A stretch of DNA of 37,872 bases from Fibrobacter sp. (lineage in GTDB: Bacteria; Fibrobacterota; Chitinivibrionia; Chitinivibrionales; Chitinispirillaceae): NCBI GenBank assembly GCA_012513915.1, contig JAAZBG010000263.1, positions 1-37,872 of the forward strand. The letters are read 5' to 3'. The position numbers and the translations under genes were made by a program. Below the pieces are notes generated by a model. That model was not told where the DNA came from. It did not search any database and saw nothing but the letters and a program-made list of their open reading frames with translations. Shown here in pieces: positions 1 to 7,517 of this stretch (positions are counted from its first letter, which is position 1; each line of letters opens with the position of its first letter).

Positions 1-1
1 A

Positions 2-52
2 GATATTGAGATGATAAGCTTTGAAAACCTCGCAGGCTTTATCGAAGGGTGA
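2..52 (+). other. possible 3' end of a gene cut by the window edge
   Basis: One plus-strand frame is open from the first bases to a TGA at 50-52 and reads DIEMISFENLAGFIEG. It is too short to identify and could be chance. The rest of positions 53-155 shows nothing I recognise. Confidence 0.2.
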
Positions 53-155
53 TAAGGTCAAGAGGTTTGAAACGCTTAGCGCTCAATAGGTTACGGTTCT
101 GCGCCGCGATCAACTGCGCCATTTAGGTTCAATGAAATCCGATTGAAAAACATGA

Positions 156-971
156 TCAAAGCTGTTTCTCATGATCAGAAAGCATCTCATTCATTGCACC
201 GGTCCGGTATCCCTCAAGATCGATTGCAACGTATGTAAAACCCGCATTTTTACAAATTGTTTTTATAACCGCCCTCTGGTTCCAGGCTGAATCCAGATCC
301 GCAACCGCAAACTCCACCCTCGCAAGATCACCATGACTTCGTACTCTGAACTGGCAGAAACCCAGATCATAGATCTTCTCCTCAGCCTCCCCGACCCTGT
401 CCAGTTTCTCCTTTGTGATTTTTTCTCCGTAGGGAAATCGGCTGGCCAGACATGCAAACGATGCTTTTTGAGCTGTAGGAAGCCCCAATACAAGTGATAA
501 TTCCCTTATTTCATTCTTAGTTAACTGCACATCAAGAAGTGGTGAACCTATTCCCAGCTCTTTAATCGCTACCCGTCCCGGTCGAAAATCATTCAGATCA
601 TCCGCGTTGCTTCCTTCGAATACCGCCTGATAATTCTCAGATGAGGCAAGTTCCTTTATCTTTGCAAATAACTCATGTTTGCAATAATAACACCTGTCAC
701 TTGGATTATCTGCAAATCCTGCAATCTCAAGCTCCTCTGAATCAATTATCCGATGTGGCAGATTCAACTGCCGCGCAATCGCAATTGCCCCATCAAGCTC
801 TCTTTTGGGATAGGTACTTGATGATGCCGTGACTAACAGAACATTACCATTAAGAACATCTCCGGCTACTTTAGCAAGGAACGTACTGTCAACACCCCCT
901 GAAAAAGCAATTACTGCCGATGAAAACCTGCCAATGTATTCTTTTAATTGATCTGATTTCGTATTACCCAT
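156..971 (-). CDS. larE: LarE-like ATP-dependent sacrificial sulfur transferase (PP-loop)
   Basis: LarE uses ATP to activate a pyridinium carboxylate and then inserts sulfur; in lactate racemase systems this builds the nickel-pincer cofactor. The 271-aa protein has the PP-loop SGGVDS at residues 24-29. A CxxC (C94, C97, in RCYYCK) and a third cysteine, C174 in FACLASR, form the three-cysteine pattern of LarE proteins that carry a [4Fe-4S] cluster, as opposed to the single sacrificial cysteine of Lactobacillus LarE. I chose the ATG at 971 because GGGGAG lies about 5 bases upstream; an in-frame TTG at 983 overlaps that site and is less likely. No larB, larC or lactate racemase gene lies nearby, so the final substrate is unknown. 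It follows an oxidoreductase on the same strand after about 110 bases. Confidence 0.85.
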   Translation of the reverse strand: MGNTKSDQLKEYIGRFSSAVIAFSGGVDSTFLAKVAGDVLNGNVLLVTASSSTYPKRELDGAIAIARQLNLPHRIIDSEELEIAGFADNPSDRCYYCKHELFAKIKELASSENYQAVFEGSNADDLNDFRPGRVAIKELGIGSPLLDVQLTKNEIRELSLVLGLPTAQKASFACLASRFPYGEKITKEKLDRVGEAEEKIYDLGFCQFRVRSHGDLARVEFAVADLDSAWNQRAVIKTICKNAGFTYVAIDLEGYRTGAMNEMLSDHEKQL

Positions 972-1083
972 GCAACTCCCCAACTATTTATTCATTTCTA
1001 ATTAATGTTGTTGTGTATCAAATGCACCTGTATCAGAACTGATATTTTTTAACGTGATATGGCTATGCGTATTACTGATAATA

Positions 1084-2097
1084 TTATCGCCCGTAAATAG
1101 TTTCGATTATTTTCATGACTTTGAGTGCCTGTTCTGCAGTGCAGAGATACTTTGGATCTCCGGAAACACAATAATTTACAAAATCGGCTGCCTGAAGATC
1201 ATATTCATTTACAAGTGAAATTGACGGAATATCTGCAGCACAGTAACTTTTTGATGATGAATAAATCTCCGGTGGACACAATGATGCGCCACATTTATCT
1301 CCCCATAACTCGACATTGAAACGTTCTTCCTTTACATGTGCAGCCCAGGCACATTGTAACTGAATAGAAATGCCGTTCGTTGTAATTATCTGAGCAGATG
1401 CGTGGTCATCAACATCGTAAACAAACGATTCTCCCGATACCCTCCTGCCGAAATTTCCTGCCCCAAGTCCATTATGCCCAAACCGGGATCCACAAATTCC
1501 ACAAATTGTTTTAGTTTCCGGGAAATCAAGAAACCACATTGACAAATCAAGTATATGTACACCAATATCGATGAGTGCACCACCACCGGACCTGGACTTG
1601 TCAGTAAACCATCCACCTATTCCAGGAATTCCCTGACAGCGAACCCATTGTGAATGTACATTGTACACCTCCCCGAGTACACCTTTGGATATAATAGTTT
1701 TGAGATACTTCGCTTCTGTTGTAAATCGTTTCTGATGTGCAATAACAAGTTTTTTTCCGGTACTCTGCTGTATATTGATCATACTGTCAATTTCATCAGA
1801 ATTGATCGCAGCTGGTTTCTCGCAAAGTACATCTGCTCCGGCCCGCATTGCATCAATGGACATGGCACAATGCAGATAATTTGGCGTGCATACTACCGCA
1901 ATATCAGCCTTCTGCTCCCTGAGCATCTGATTATGATCGGTATATATATTTGGAACTGTATACTTTGATGCTACCCTGGCAGCGTTCTCATAATTGTGCC
2001 CGCATACTGCAACAACGTTCACATCAGCTAATTTTTGAAATGCCCGGATGTGCATCTCCGCAGCCCATCCGTTTCCCATAACAACAACATTCAACAT
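1084..2097 (-). CDS. Gfo/Idh/MocA family NAD(P)-dependent oxidoreductase
   Basis: This 337-aa protein is a typical-length member of the glucose-fructose oxidoreductase / inositol dehydrogenase / MocA family, cytoplasmic enzymes that oxidise or reduce sugars and related polyols with NAD(P). An N-terminal Rossmann strand runs into the glycine-rich turn VVMGNGWAA. The family motif EKP is at residues 93-95 (CEKPAA), and the C-terminal domain contains GGGALIDIGVHILD, where the family places its substrate and catalytic residues. The ATG at 2097 has AGGTGG seven bases upstream and is preferred over the TTG at 2103, which lies too close to that site. It sits between an RmlD-like protein upstream and larE downstream on the same strand, so a sugar-nucleotide or sugar-modifying role is plausible. 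The substrate cannot be deduced. Confidence 0.85.
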   Translation of the reverse strand: MLNVVVMGNGWAAEMHIRAFQKLADVNVVAVCGHNYENAARVASKYTVPNIYTDHNQMLREQKADIAVVCTPNYLHCAMSIDAMRAGADVLCEKPAAINSDEIDSMINIQQSTGKKLVIAHQKRFTTEAKYLKTIISKGVLGEVYNVHSQWVRCQGIPGIGGWFTDKSRSGGGALIDIGVHILDLSMWFLDFPETKTICGICGSRFGHNGLGAGNFGRRVSGESFVYDVDDHASAQIITTNGISIQLQCAWAAHVKEERFNVELWGDKCGASLCPPEIYSSSKSYCAADIPSISLVNEYDLQAADFVNYCVSGDPKYLCTAEQALKVMKIIETIYGR

Positions 2098-2218
2098 CTG
2101 CAAGCCACCTGACCATTAATTCTACGTGTAATCCAACTTGATAATGCCAATTACCATCATCATTACAAACCTGTTACAATATAAAAGATGTAATCAGATA
2201 AGAGGTGATAGACATGCA

Positions 2219-3097
2219 TCAATTTAGCAGAACTGATAATCCATCCCGAAATGAAAAACCAAGTAATGATCCCAACTTTGATGAATCAAGCGATACATCA
2301 CCCATTCTTGGAGGACCATTTTGCTCATCTTTTCTCATAATTCCTCTGAGCAGGCTGGCCGGGTATCCTTTTTTATCAAGTACGTATTTTCCAATACTGT
2401 AAAGACTGTATTTTACCGGCCCACCTAAATGCCAGTATCCACGAATATCAAGATTGACTATTGCCATTACAGACTTTACAATATCAGAAAACTGGATACA
2501 GCTCCGAAATTCATCGAGAAAAAGGGTTACCGGCAGATTTCTTTTAAAGCGACTTTCGACAAAATCAATTGCGCCTTTTGTACCTGTTACCGATGTACCG
2601 ATTGGTAAACCAAGGCGCACAACACAGGCATTATCACATTGTTCTATTATCTTTTCGGCTGCTGCAATTGTTTTCCCGGCGACACTTACCGGATCCGGTA
2701 TGCAACACTCATTATACCCCTTATCAGGAGATGTATTTCCGGAAAAAACGAGATCTGCGCTTAAATAGATTATCCTGGCAGTATCATTAAACACCTCTGT
2801 AACTGCATTAGCGCCATCAGTGTTCATTGCTTGAGCCCAGTGAGGACGCTCCTCACATACATCAAGATCACAAACTCCAGCACAATGAATTACATGTGTG
2901 GGTTGAAATGTTTTCCTTATATGATACAGCATATCACGATTAGTTATGCAACAGGAAATTACGTTTGCTCCACTGGGTTCATGTACCTTTGGAGGACGTA
3001 TTCCAAATACTTCGCAATCCGGTTCATTTAAAAATGCGCTAAAAACCGGATAACCATGAATTGAAGTAACACCAGTAAAGAAAATTCGTTTTTTCAA
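2219..3097 (-). CDS. RmlD-like extended SDR (dTDP-4-dehydrorhamnose reductase family) lacking the catalytic triad
   Basis: The 292-aa protein has the extended short-chain dehydrogenase fold of RmlD: an N-terminal Rossmann segment (KKRIFFTGVTSIHG), then THVIHCAG, then SADLVFSG followed by PDPVSVAGKT. In working RmlD enzymes these last two segments read STDYVF and PLNVYGRSK, giving the Thr, Tyr and Lys of the active site. Here those positions are Ala114, Ala140 and Ile144, so the usual hydride-transfer chemistry should be lost. The nucleotide loop is also altered (TGVTSIHG). An upstream GTG at 3151 would add 18 residues; I prefer the TTG at 3097 because it starts right before the Rossmann strand and AAAGG lies about 6 bases upstream. 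It may be a sugar-nucleotide-binding or scaffold protein, or a decaying gene. Family is confident, function is not. Confidence 0.7.
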   Translation of the reverse strand: MKKRIFFTGVTSIHGYPVFSAFLNEPDCEVFGIRPPKVHEPSGANVISCCITNRDMLYHIRKTFQPTHVIHCAGVCDLDVCEERPHWAQAMNTDGANAVTEVFNDTARIIYLSADLVFSGNTSPDKGYNECCIPDPVSVAGKTIAAAEKIIEQCDNACVVRLGLPIGTSVTGTKGAIDFVESRFKRNLPVTLFLDEFRSCIQFSDIVKSVMAIVNLDIRGYWHLGGPVKYSLYSIGKYVLDKKGYPASLLRGIMRKDEQNGPPRMGDVSLDSSKLGSLLGFSFRDGLSVLLN

Positions 3098-3191
3098 CCC
3101 GTGCCTTTGAATCAGATCATTATTACTGCACGGTGAATATACAAAAATCACTGATCAGCTGCGTACGTTTTTTTAACGGTTATCATGATGA

Positions 3192-3821
3192 CTAAAACCT
3201 TGAAACAGTCCCGGAAACAGAACAACTGTCAAGCGTGTAGCTAACCGGCCATCTGCCATCCAGATCCTGCATCATGATAATTCCGATATTTTCAGCAAAC
3301 AGAATTTTATCAAAACCGTGAATTACCGGTGTAGCATAGTGTAAACTTATCACTTTTTTAAATGTTAAACCATTGATCACAACAGAATCAAAATATTGAT
3401 AATTAATCATATCACTTCCACATGTATATTTTCCTCCCTGTGACTCTATTCTTGACGGAAGAAAACGATCATAGGCTCCCGTCAGCGAAGCACCAAAGAG
3501 GATATCGCCGGGAGAATGCTTGAACCAGTCATCTGTTGTATCAACCCTGTTTTCCATAAATGACACTCGATAATAGGTAACATTATCATCCGAAATAGTA
3601 TCGACGATTTTAATTATACATGGATTTCCTGATGATTCTGAAAATTTCCACCAGTTGGTATTATTTTCAAACGGGAAATATGATTCCGTATTGATTGAAT
3701 AGTTACGGGATGTGTGTGTCGTTGATGTATCCCAGGGGTCGTCAGGCTCATTGATCATCAGGGCACAATTCATATTGACAAGCAAAATAAAAGTTCCTAT
3801 TATTGCAAGTTGTTTTTTCAT
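3192..3821 (-). CDS. hypothetical secreted protein, possible lipoprotein
   Basis: I do not recognise a family. The 209-aa product begins with a basic, hydrophobic signal sequence (MKKQLAIIGTFILLVNMNC). Cys19 could be lipidated, but Asn directly before it is not a standard lipobox residue. The rest is a soluble, Thr/Ser/Asp-rich, probably beta-rich domain with FPFENNTNWWKF near residue 50 and a DLDGRW near the end. The start is supported by GGAGGA four bases upstream. It lies 33 bases after a tiny lipoprotein gene and downstream of the TIGR02147-lipoprotein pair on the same strand, so it may belong to that cell-surface group. Confidence 0.65.
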   Translation of the reverse strand: MKKQLAIIGTFILLVNMNCALMINEPDDPWDTSTTHTSRNYSINTESYFPFENNTNWWKFSESSGNPCIIKIVDTISDDNVTYYRVSFMENRVDTTDDWFKHSPGDILFGASLTGAYDRFLPSRIESQGGKYTCGSDMINYQYFDSVVINGLTFKKVISLHYATPVIHGFDKILFAENIGIIMMQDLDGRWPVSYTLDSCSVSGTVSRF

Positions 3822-3854
3822 TTAATCCTCCTGTTTGTAAATGTCACTATCCTG

Positions 3855-4028
3855 TTAACGTGCGGATAAAGGATTTCCATTCAAATTTGAATAAATTATT
3901 GTAATCGTGTCTTTTGATGAATCACGTTTTTTTATTTCATGATCATCATCATCGTCATGGATAAAAACAGCACACGACATAAATATTGACATAACAAAAA
4001 CAAACGCGGTCATACGTACGATTTTCAT
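3855..4028 (-). CDS. small (57-aa) putative lipoprotein with an Asp5-His cluster
   Basis: A short gene supported by an AGGAG four bases before its ATG and by its position between two same-strand genes. The translation starts MKIVRMTAFVFVMSIFMSC, a clear signal peptide ending in a lipobox (FMSC, Cys19). Mature sequence begins AVFIHDDDDDHEIKKRD, so a block of five Asp flanked by two His follows close to the lipid anchor; the tail is TIIYSNLNGNPLSAR. The acidic/His cluster could bind a divalent metal, but that is inference only. It lies 33 bases upstream of the 209-aa secreted protein and 87 bases after the TIGR02147-linked lipoprotein. Confidence 0.6.
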   Translation of the reverse strand: MKIVRMTAFVFVMSIFMSCAVFIHDDDDDHEIKKRDSSKDTITIIYSNLNGNPLSAR

Positions 4029-4062
4029 AGAAACTCCTTTTTTAAGGTAAAAGCTTCGCTAT

Positions 4063-4092
4063 TATGGTTAAAAAGTTCTCTTTTTAACCATA
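4063..4092 (-). terminator. 13-bp perfect hairpin between two lipoprotein genes
   Basis: TATGGTTAAAAAG at 4063-4075 and CTTTTTAACCATA at 4080-4092 are perfect reverse complements around a 4-base loop. It lies 24 bases after the stop codon of the 232-aa lipoprotein gene. No long T run follows on the minus strand, so it may attenuate or protect the transcript rather than end it. Confidence 0.5.
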
Positions 4093-4115
4093 TTTAGCAG
4101 TAGTACCTGGTTATT

Positions 4116-4814
4116 TTAGTTGTTAAAATCCGTAAACGGCTGCAACGTCGTAATGTCACCAATCTTTAATGATGGTACCGTAAAATCTTTACCACCATTA
4201 AATGGCTGCAAAACACGTATGGTAATTGTATATCCATCAGTCAATCCCAACGGGATATTATCCATTACAGCATAAACATTGCGTTCTGTACACTTGATAG
4301 TAATTCCTGTACCACGAACGCTTACATAGAACAGAACATTTCCCGGTATAGTACCCTGATACTGAATCTGTGCTGATGCAACCGGTGTTGCAATGAGCGT
4401 ACCACAATCGACTCTCGCTCCATTATCCGGAACAGTAATTTTCCGCGCTACCGCTTTACCGGCATTGTCCCGTATATACACAACATGTTCACCAGGAAGT
4501 ACATTTTTAATCCTGAAAGTTCCATCAGCTTCGGTATACACAACAGGAATATCTTTAACACTTTCATTCTCTGCATAATATAGCTTTGGATGAATAAAAA
4601 CACCTGCGTTCATCACAGGATATACCCGCTTCGTTCCAAAGAGTTTCTTCATCGCAGTTGACGAATCAGGGTAGTTTACAACACCCACGACTTCAGAACC
4701 GGTTCCACCGGTTGACACCCGATCATCATTGGGTGCAAAGCCGCATCCGGTAACAATAATAGTACAACTGCATAAAGCAACTAAACTCAATATCTGCCTA
4801 AATAATTTTTTCAT
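4116..4814 (-). CDS. lipoprotein with carboxypeptidase-regulatory-like domain, partner of TIGR02147
   Basis: This 232-aa protein has a lipoprotein signal peptide with lipobox VTGC (Cys24). After the anchor comes STGGTGSEVVGVV, then a beta-sandwich of carboxypeptidase-regulatory type (about residues 40-130) with the characteristic TEADGTFRIKNVLPGEHVV. A second beta-rich segment follows (about 145-230). It should sit on the outer membrane or periplasmic face. It is directly downstream of a TIGR02147 regulator on the same strand, 104 bases apart. A second TIGR02147 gene in this window is also followed by a lipoprotein that starts with a similar Gly/Ser/Thr linker, a regulatory-like domain and a PxxY-type segment. 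This repeated arrangement suggests a functional pair; what is sensed or bound is unknown. Confidence 0.75.
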   Translation of the reverse strand: MKKLFRQILSLVALCSCTIIVTGCGFAPNDDRVSTGGTGSEVVGVVNYPDSSTAMKKLFGTKRVYPVMNAGVFIHPKLYYAENESVKDIPVVYTEADGTFRIKNVLPGEHVVYIRDNAGKAVARKITVPDNGARVDCGTLIATPVASAQIQYQGTIPGNVLFYVSVRGTGITIKCTERNVYAVMDNIPLGLTDGYTITIRVLQPFNGGKDFTVPSLKIGDITTLQPFTDFNN

Positions 4815-4918
4815 TACAATTCTCTATTTGTTTATACTGTTTATCGCTATATCAATTCCGTATATCTATCATTAATTTCTTCTATCAACTCTCAAATTTC
4901 AATGGTTTACAAAGAGGT

Positions 4919-5770
4919 TCACTCATTAACCCTGCCTTTTGAAACCGGAAACAGATGAAGATTCAAATGATACACCTTATCAAGCACACCATCATCCGCA
5001 TCAACCATTGCCAGCAATTCTCTCCTAAATTCATCGATACGTTCACTGATTTTTTTATATCCGACCTGTGATACACTGAATGTAAGTGTTGATAATCTTC
5101 GCTGATCGCGGGGAATTGCATCAACCGCACGCTGTGCAAGATCGGTAAACTCAAGCAAAAACCGGTTCGTTATTACTTGTGGAATTGCCTCACCGCTTGC
5201 TGTAAAAGCATCTGCCGACCCGATTGTTCCATCCTTATTTTTCTCCAGCACGCCTAATGCCATGAGTAGTTTAATTGCACTCGAAATCTCACTGTGACTT
5301 ACCTGCGGAATCATCATTTTTCCAATTTTTCGACACTCGCTCTCGCTTAGATCTGTACATTTGTAAATTGATAACAACTCACGAAGTACAACATTATACC
5401 AGTGTGAATACAACTGATACTGATCTGCGGAGATCTCCTTGATATTTGCTTTTCTGAATGACTGCATCTGCCCGAAATTATACTCCCGCTCAGATTGTTT
5501 TTTAGAGTGATTGTACGCCGTAAGCAGTTCGAAATATCGTTTTTCCTTACGTGAGAATTTAAGCACTGTACATATCTCAATAATTAACGACGAGGTCAGA
5601 TTTCGCTCCCCGTTAAGGATTCGATTAAACTGCCCCGGATTACACTGAATCTTTGCCGCAAAAGCACGCATTGAAAATGATGGATTCTCAAGTTTTACAA
5701 ACTCGATATAATCCTTAAGATATGACCGGTAATCAAGATAATCAAGAATGTTGATTTTTGTTTCCATCAT
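4919..5770 (-). CDS. TIGR02147/DUF4423 family regulator
   Basis: The 283-aa product matches the TIGR02147 family, a paralogous group typical of Fibrobacter. It starts with the hallmark ILDYLDYRSYLKDYI, then a helix-turn-helix-like stretch (about residues 33-65; FAAKIQCNPGQFNRIL then NGERNLTSS). A long helical C-terminal domain (DUF4423) contains QYQLYSHWYNVVLREL and ends with YHLNLHLFPVSK. No signal peptide or membrane segment is visible, so it should be cytoplasmic and probably binds DNA. AGGAG lies 4 bases before the ATG at 5770 and 7 before an alternative ATG at 5767; either is possible. The family's regulatory role has not, to my knowledge, been shown by experiment. Confidence 0.85.
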   Translation of the reverse strand: MMETKINILDYLDYRSYLKDYIEFVKLENPSFSMRAFAAKIQCNPGQFNRILNGERNLTSSLIIEICTVLKFSRKEKRYFELLTAYNHSKKQSEREYNFGQMQSFRKANIKEISADQYQLYSHWYNVVLRELLSIYKCTDLSESECRKIGKMMIPQVSHSEISSAIKLLMALGVLEKNKDGTIGSADAFTASGEAIPQVITNRFLLEFTDLAQRAVDAIPRDQRRLSTLTFSVSQVGYKKISERIDEFRRELLAMVDADDGVLDKVYHLNLHLFPVSKGRVNE

Positions 5771-6132
5771 TGTGCTCCTGTCTCTAATATACCATCAGAA
5801 CAGTACCCGTACTACAAAGTGATACTCAAAAGTGTTGCCAGATGGCATCAGGCGGGACAGTACAATAGTACTTATGACTTACACAATCCATACACCTTCA
5901 CAACTATTCATTTGTAGCTTGATTACTATAAAATGAAAAAAGACAGTAGCTCATCAATGGTCTTTAAACAGCCGTCAAGTGAAAGTGAACTCACAGCATG
6001 TAGCGACGCTAAAGCCGGATATCCTGTTGGTGCAATTGGTGATGATGGAGACGTGTGAGTAGTAGATGAAAGTTGTTGATTCCACACTCAAGGTGCATTA
6101 AAACGCACCCTGGTATGGAACAGTAATAGTAA
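5771..6132. other. intergenic region with no convincing gene
   Basis: This 362-base gap should hold the promoter of the TIGR02147 gene on its left side. A 41-codon plus-strand frame at 5933-6058 starts with ATG but has no ribosome-binding site and low-complexity content, so I do not call it a gene. Confidence 0.5.
6090..6111 (-). terminator. weak hairpin after the esterase gene
   Basis: AAGGTGC at 6090-6096 and GCACCCT at 6105-6111 form a 7-bp stem with one G-T pair and an 8-base loop, 22 bases after the esterase stop. There is no T run, so a terminator role is tentative. Confidence 0.3.
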
Positions 6133-7272
6133 TCAGCGAACCGGACTGATCAGAAGTTTTTCGTTACTAACCGATGATGGTATCCTGAAACTGTTTATAT
6201 CGTTGATTTCGACTAGGCCAATATTCCTGCCTTTTAAATCAGAAACAGAGATAGCACTTACAGTACCTTTCCATGCTGATGGTACGGTAAATGTTGACAT
6301 AGAGGATACAATCCGGGGTTTATATACAGACATTGAAGCATACGATAATGGTTGCCTGTTAATAACACCGGTTGTTTTAAAGTTATTTGTGTGGAAAATA
6401 ATGCTTTCTCTAATTGTCGTTTCATTTCTTCCCGAACCATGAGATCCGCCCTGAATAATCTTAAATTCAGGAGCCATCCCCAGTTTTGTAAGTGTATCAC
6501 GCATTGCAAGGTTGTAATAGTAAAGCGGTCCCATCTGAAGATCATTGCTACCGGTAACCATCTTTACTTTAATTCCAAGGGATTTAATTGTTTCAACATT
6601 TTTCTTCGCAAATGTAAATGGATAGCAATTGTCGGTGAAGTATTGCTTGTCACTTCCAAATATCTGCCTTGGAATCGACTGGTCAAACTGCTGCTGACTG
6701 ATTGTATCCCATGTTACCAATGCGGCATCATAGGTACTGATACTTGTATATTGTTCTGTATGTTTAAATCCATGCAAAAGTGCACCAAAACCACCCATGG
6801 AAAAGCCCTCAATTGCACGCTGTGTTCTGTCAGCTTTGGTACGATAGGTTGCATCAATGTGAGCAATAAGCTCTTTGCTGATTGTTGTTTCACATTTTAC
6901 AGATCCATCTTTTGAATCACTATAAAAAGTATTACCGCGTCCATTGACAAACACAACAATGACTGGTGGAAATGCCTTACTGTTGATTCCACTCTGTAAA
7001 ACTTTGGAATATGGCTCAGGGCCTTCATTTTCATTTCCCCCCATCCCATGTAATGCATAAATAACAGGATAGCGTTCATTTGAACTGTTGTAATCGGATG
7101 GAAGAAAAATATTATAACCGATATCAACATTCATCGCGGTACTTTTATATGTTGCATGCTTAATTCCGCTCGGTAACGAACCGGGATTATTATTCCAACT
7201 ATAATTCTGCGCCTGACTTATTGACATAATGCTAAATGCAATAATCGTCGTAAGTTTAACCACCTTATTCAT
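6133..7272 (-). CDS. secreted CE1-like esterase (putative esterase/feruloyl esterase-type alpha/beta hydrolase)
   Basis: A signal peptide ends near SISQAQ (residue 22). The catalytic domain (about 40-300) is an esterase-D/CE1-type alpha/beta hydrolase: oxyanion-region HGMGG at 75-79, nucleophile Ser158 in GFSMGG, likely acid Asp244 in GSNDLQMG and His278 in GGSHGSG. Members remove acyl or phenolic esters from plant polysaccharides. The C-terminal 75 residues form a separate Ser/Val-rich segment ending SVSDLKGRNIGLVEI and LLISPVR, resembling a short beta-sandwich tail of the kind seen on secreted Fibrobacterota and Bacteroidota proteins (possible sorting domain; inference). AGGGG precedes the ATG. 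Substrate could be acetyl- or feruloyl-xylan; this cannot be settled from sequence. Confidence 0.8.
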   Translation of the reverse strand: MNKVVKLTTIIAFSIMSISQAQNYSWNNNPGSLPSGIKHATYKSTAMNVDIGYNIFLPSDYNSSNERYPVIYALHGMGGNENEGPEPYSKVLQSGINSKAFPPVIVVFVNGRGNTFYSDSKDGSVKCETTISKELIAHIDATYRTKADRTQRAIEGFSMGGFGALLHGFKHTEQYTSISTYDAALVTWDTISQQQFDQSIPRQIFGSDKQYFTDNCYPFTFAKKNVETIKSLGIKVKMVTGSNDLQMGPLYYYNLAMRDTLTKLGMAPEFKIIQGGSHGSGRNETTIRESIIFHTNNFKTTGVINRQPLSYASMSVYKPRIVSSMSTFTVPSAWKGTVSAISVSDLKGRNIGLVEINDINSFRIPSSVSNEKLLISPVR

Positions 7273-7446
7273 CTTTTACCCCTTTTTAGATGCACCTAAT
7301 TCAATTAAAAATTCATGATGTGGACATATGCCAGTCCGTAATACTCCATAACATATATAGAGAAAACCGCAAACACACTCTTTTTATTGATAATTATGCG
7401 ATAAAGTGTGGACATTTGAAGTCCATGCAATGACATAAGCATATAA

Positions 7447-7491
7447 AAATAGTTGCAGCTGAGACGTGTTCAGTCTCAGCTGCAACTATTT
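7447..7491 (-). terminator. strong rho-independent terminator of the glutamine synthetase gene
   Basis: A perfect 19-bp stem (7447-7465 with 7473-7491) closes a 7-base loop, 26 bases after the glutamine synthetase stop codon. On the minus strand it is followed by ATTTTTATAT, a terminator-type U tract. Confidence 0.9.
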
Positions 7492-7517
7492 AATAACAAT
7501 AATACTAAGTGTAAAAC

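Noticed and set aside
1032..1050. TATCAG-AA-CTGATA followed by T residues on the plus strand
   Set aside because: No plus-strand gene ends upstream, and the 2-base loop makes a terminator unlikely.
5933..6058. 41-codon plus-strand frame starting MKKDSSSS
   Set aside because: No ribosome-binding site, low complexity, no neighbour support.
6352..6915. 187-codon plus-strand open frame
   Set aside because: It lies wholly antisense to the esterase gene, whose catalytic motifs are clear; its translation is Cys/Lys/Asn-rich with no recognisable domain.
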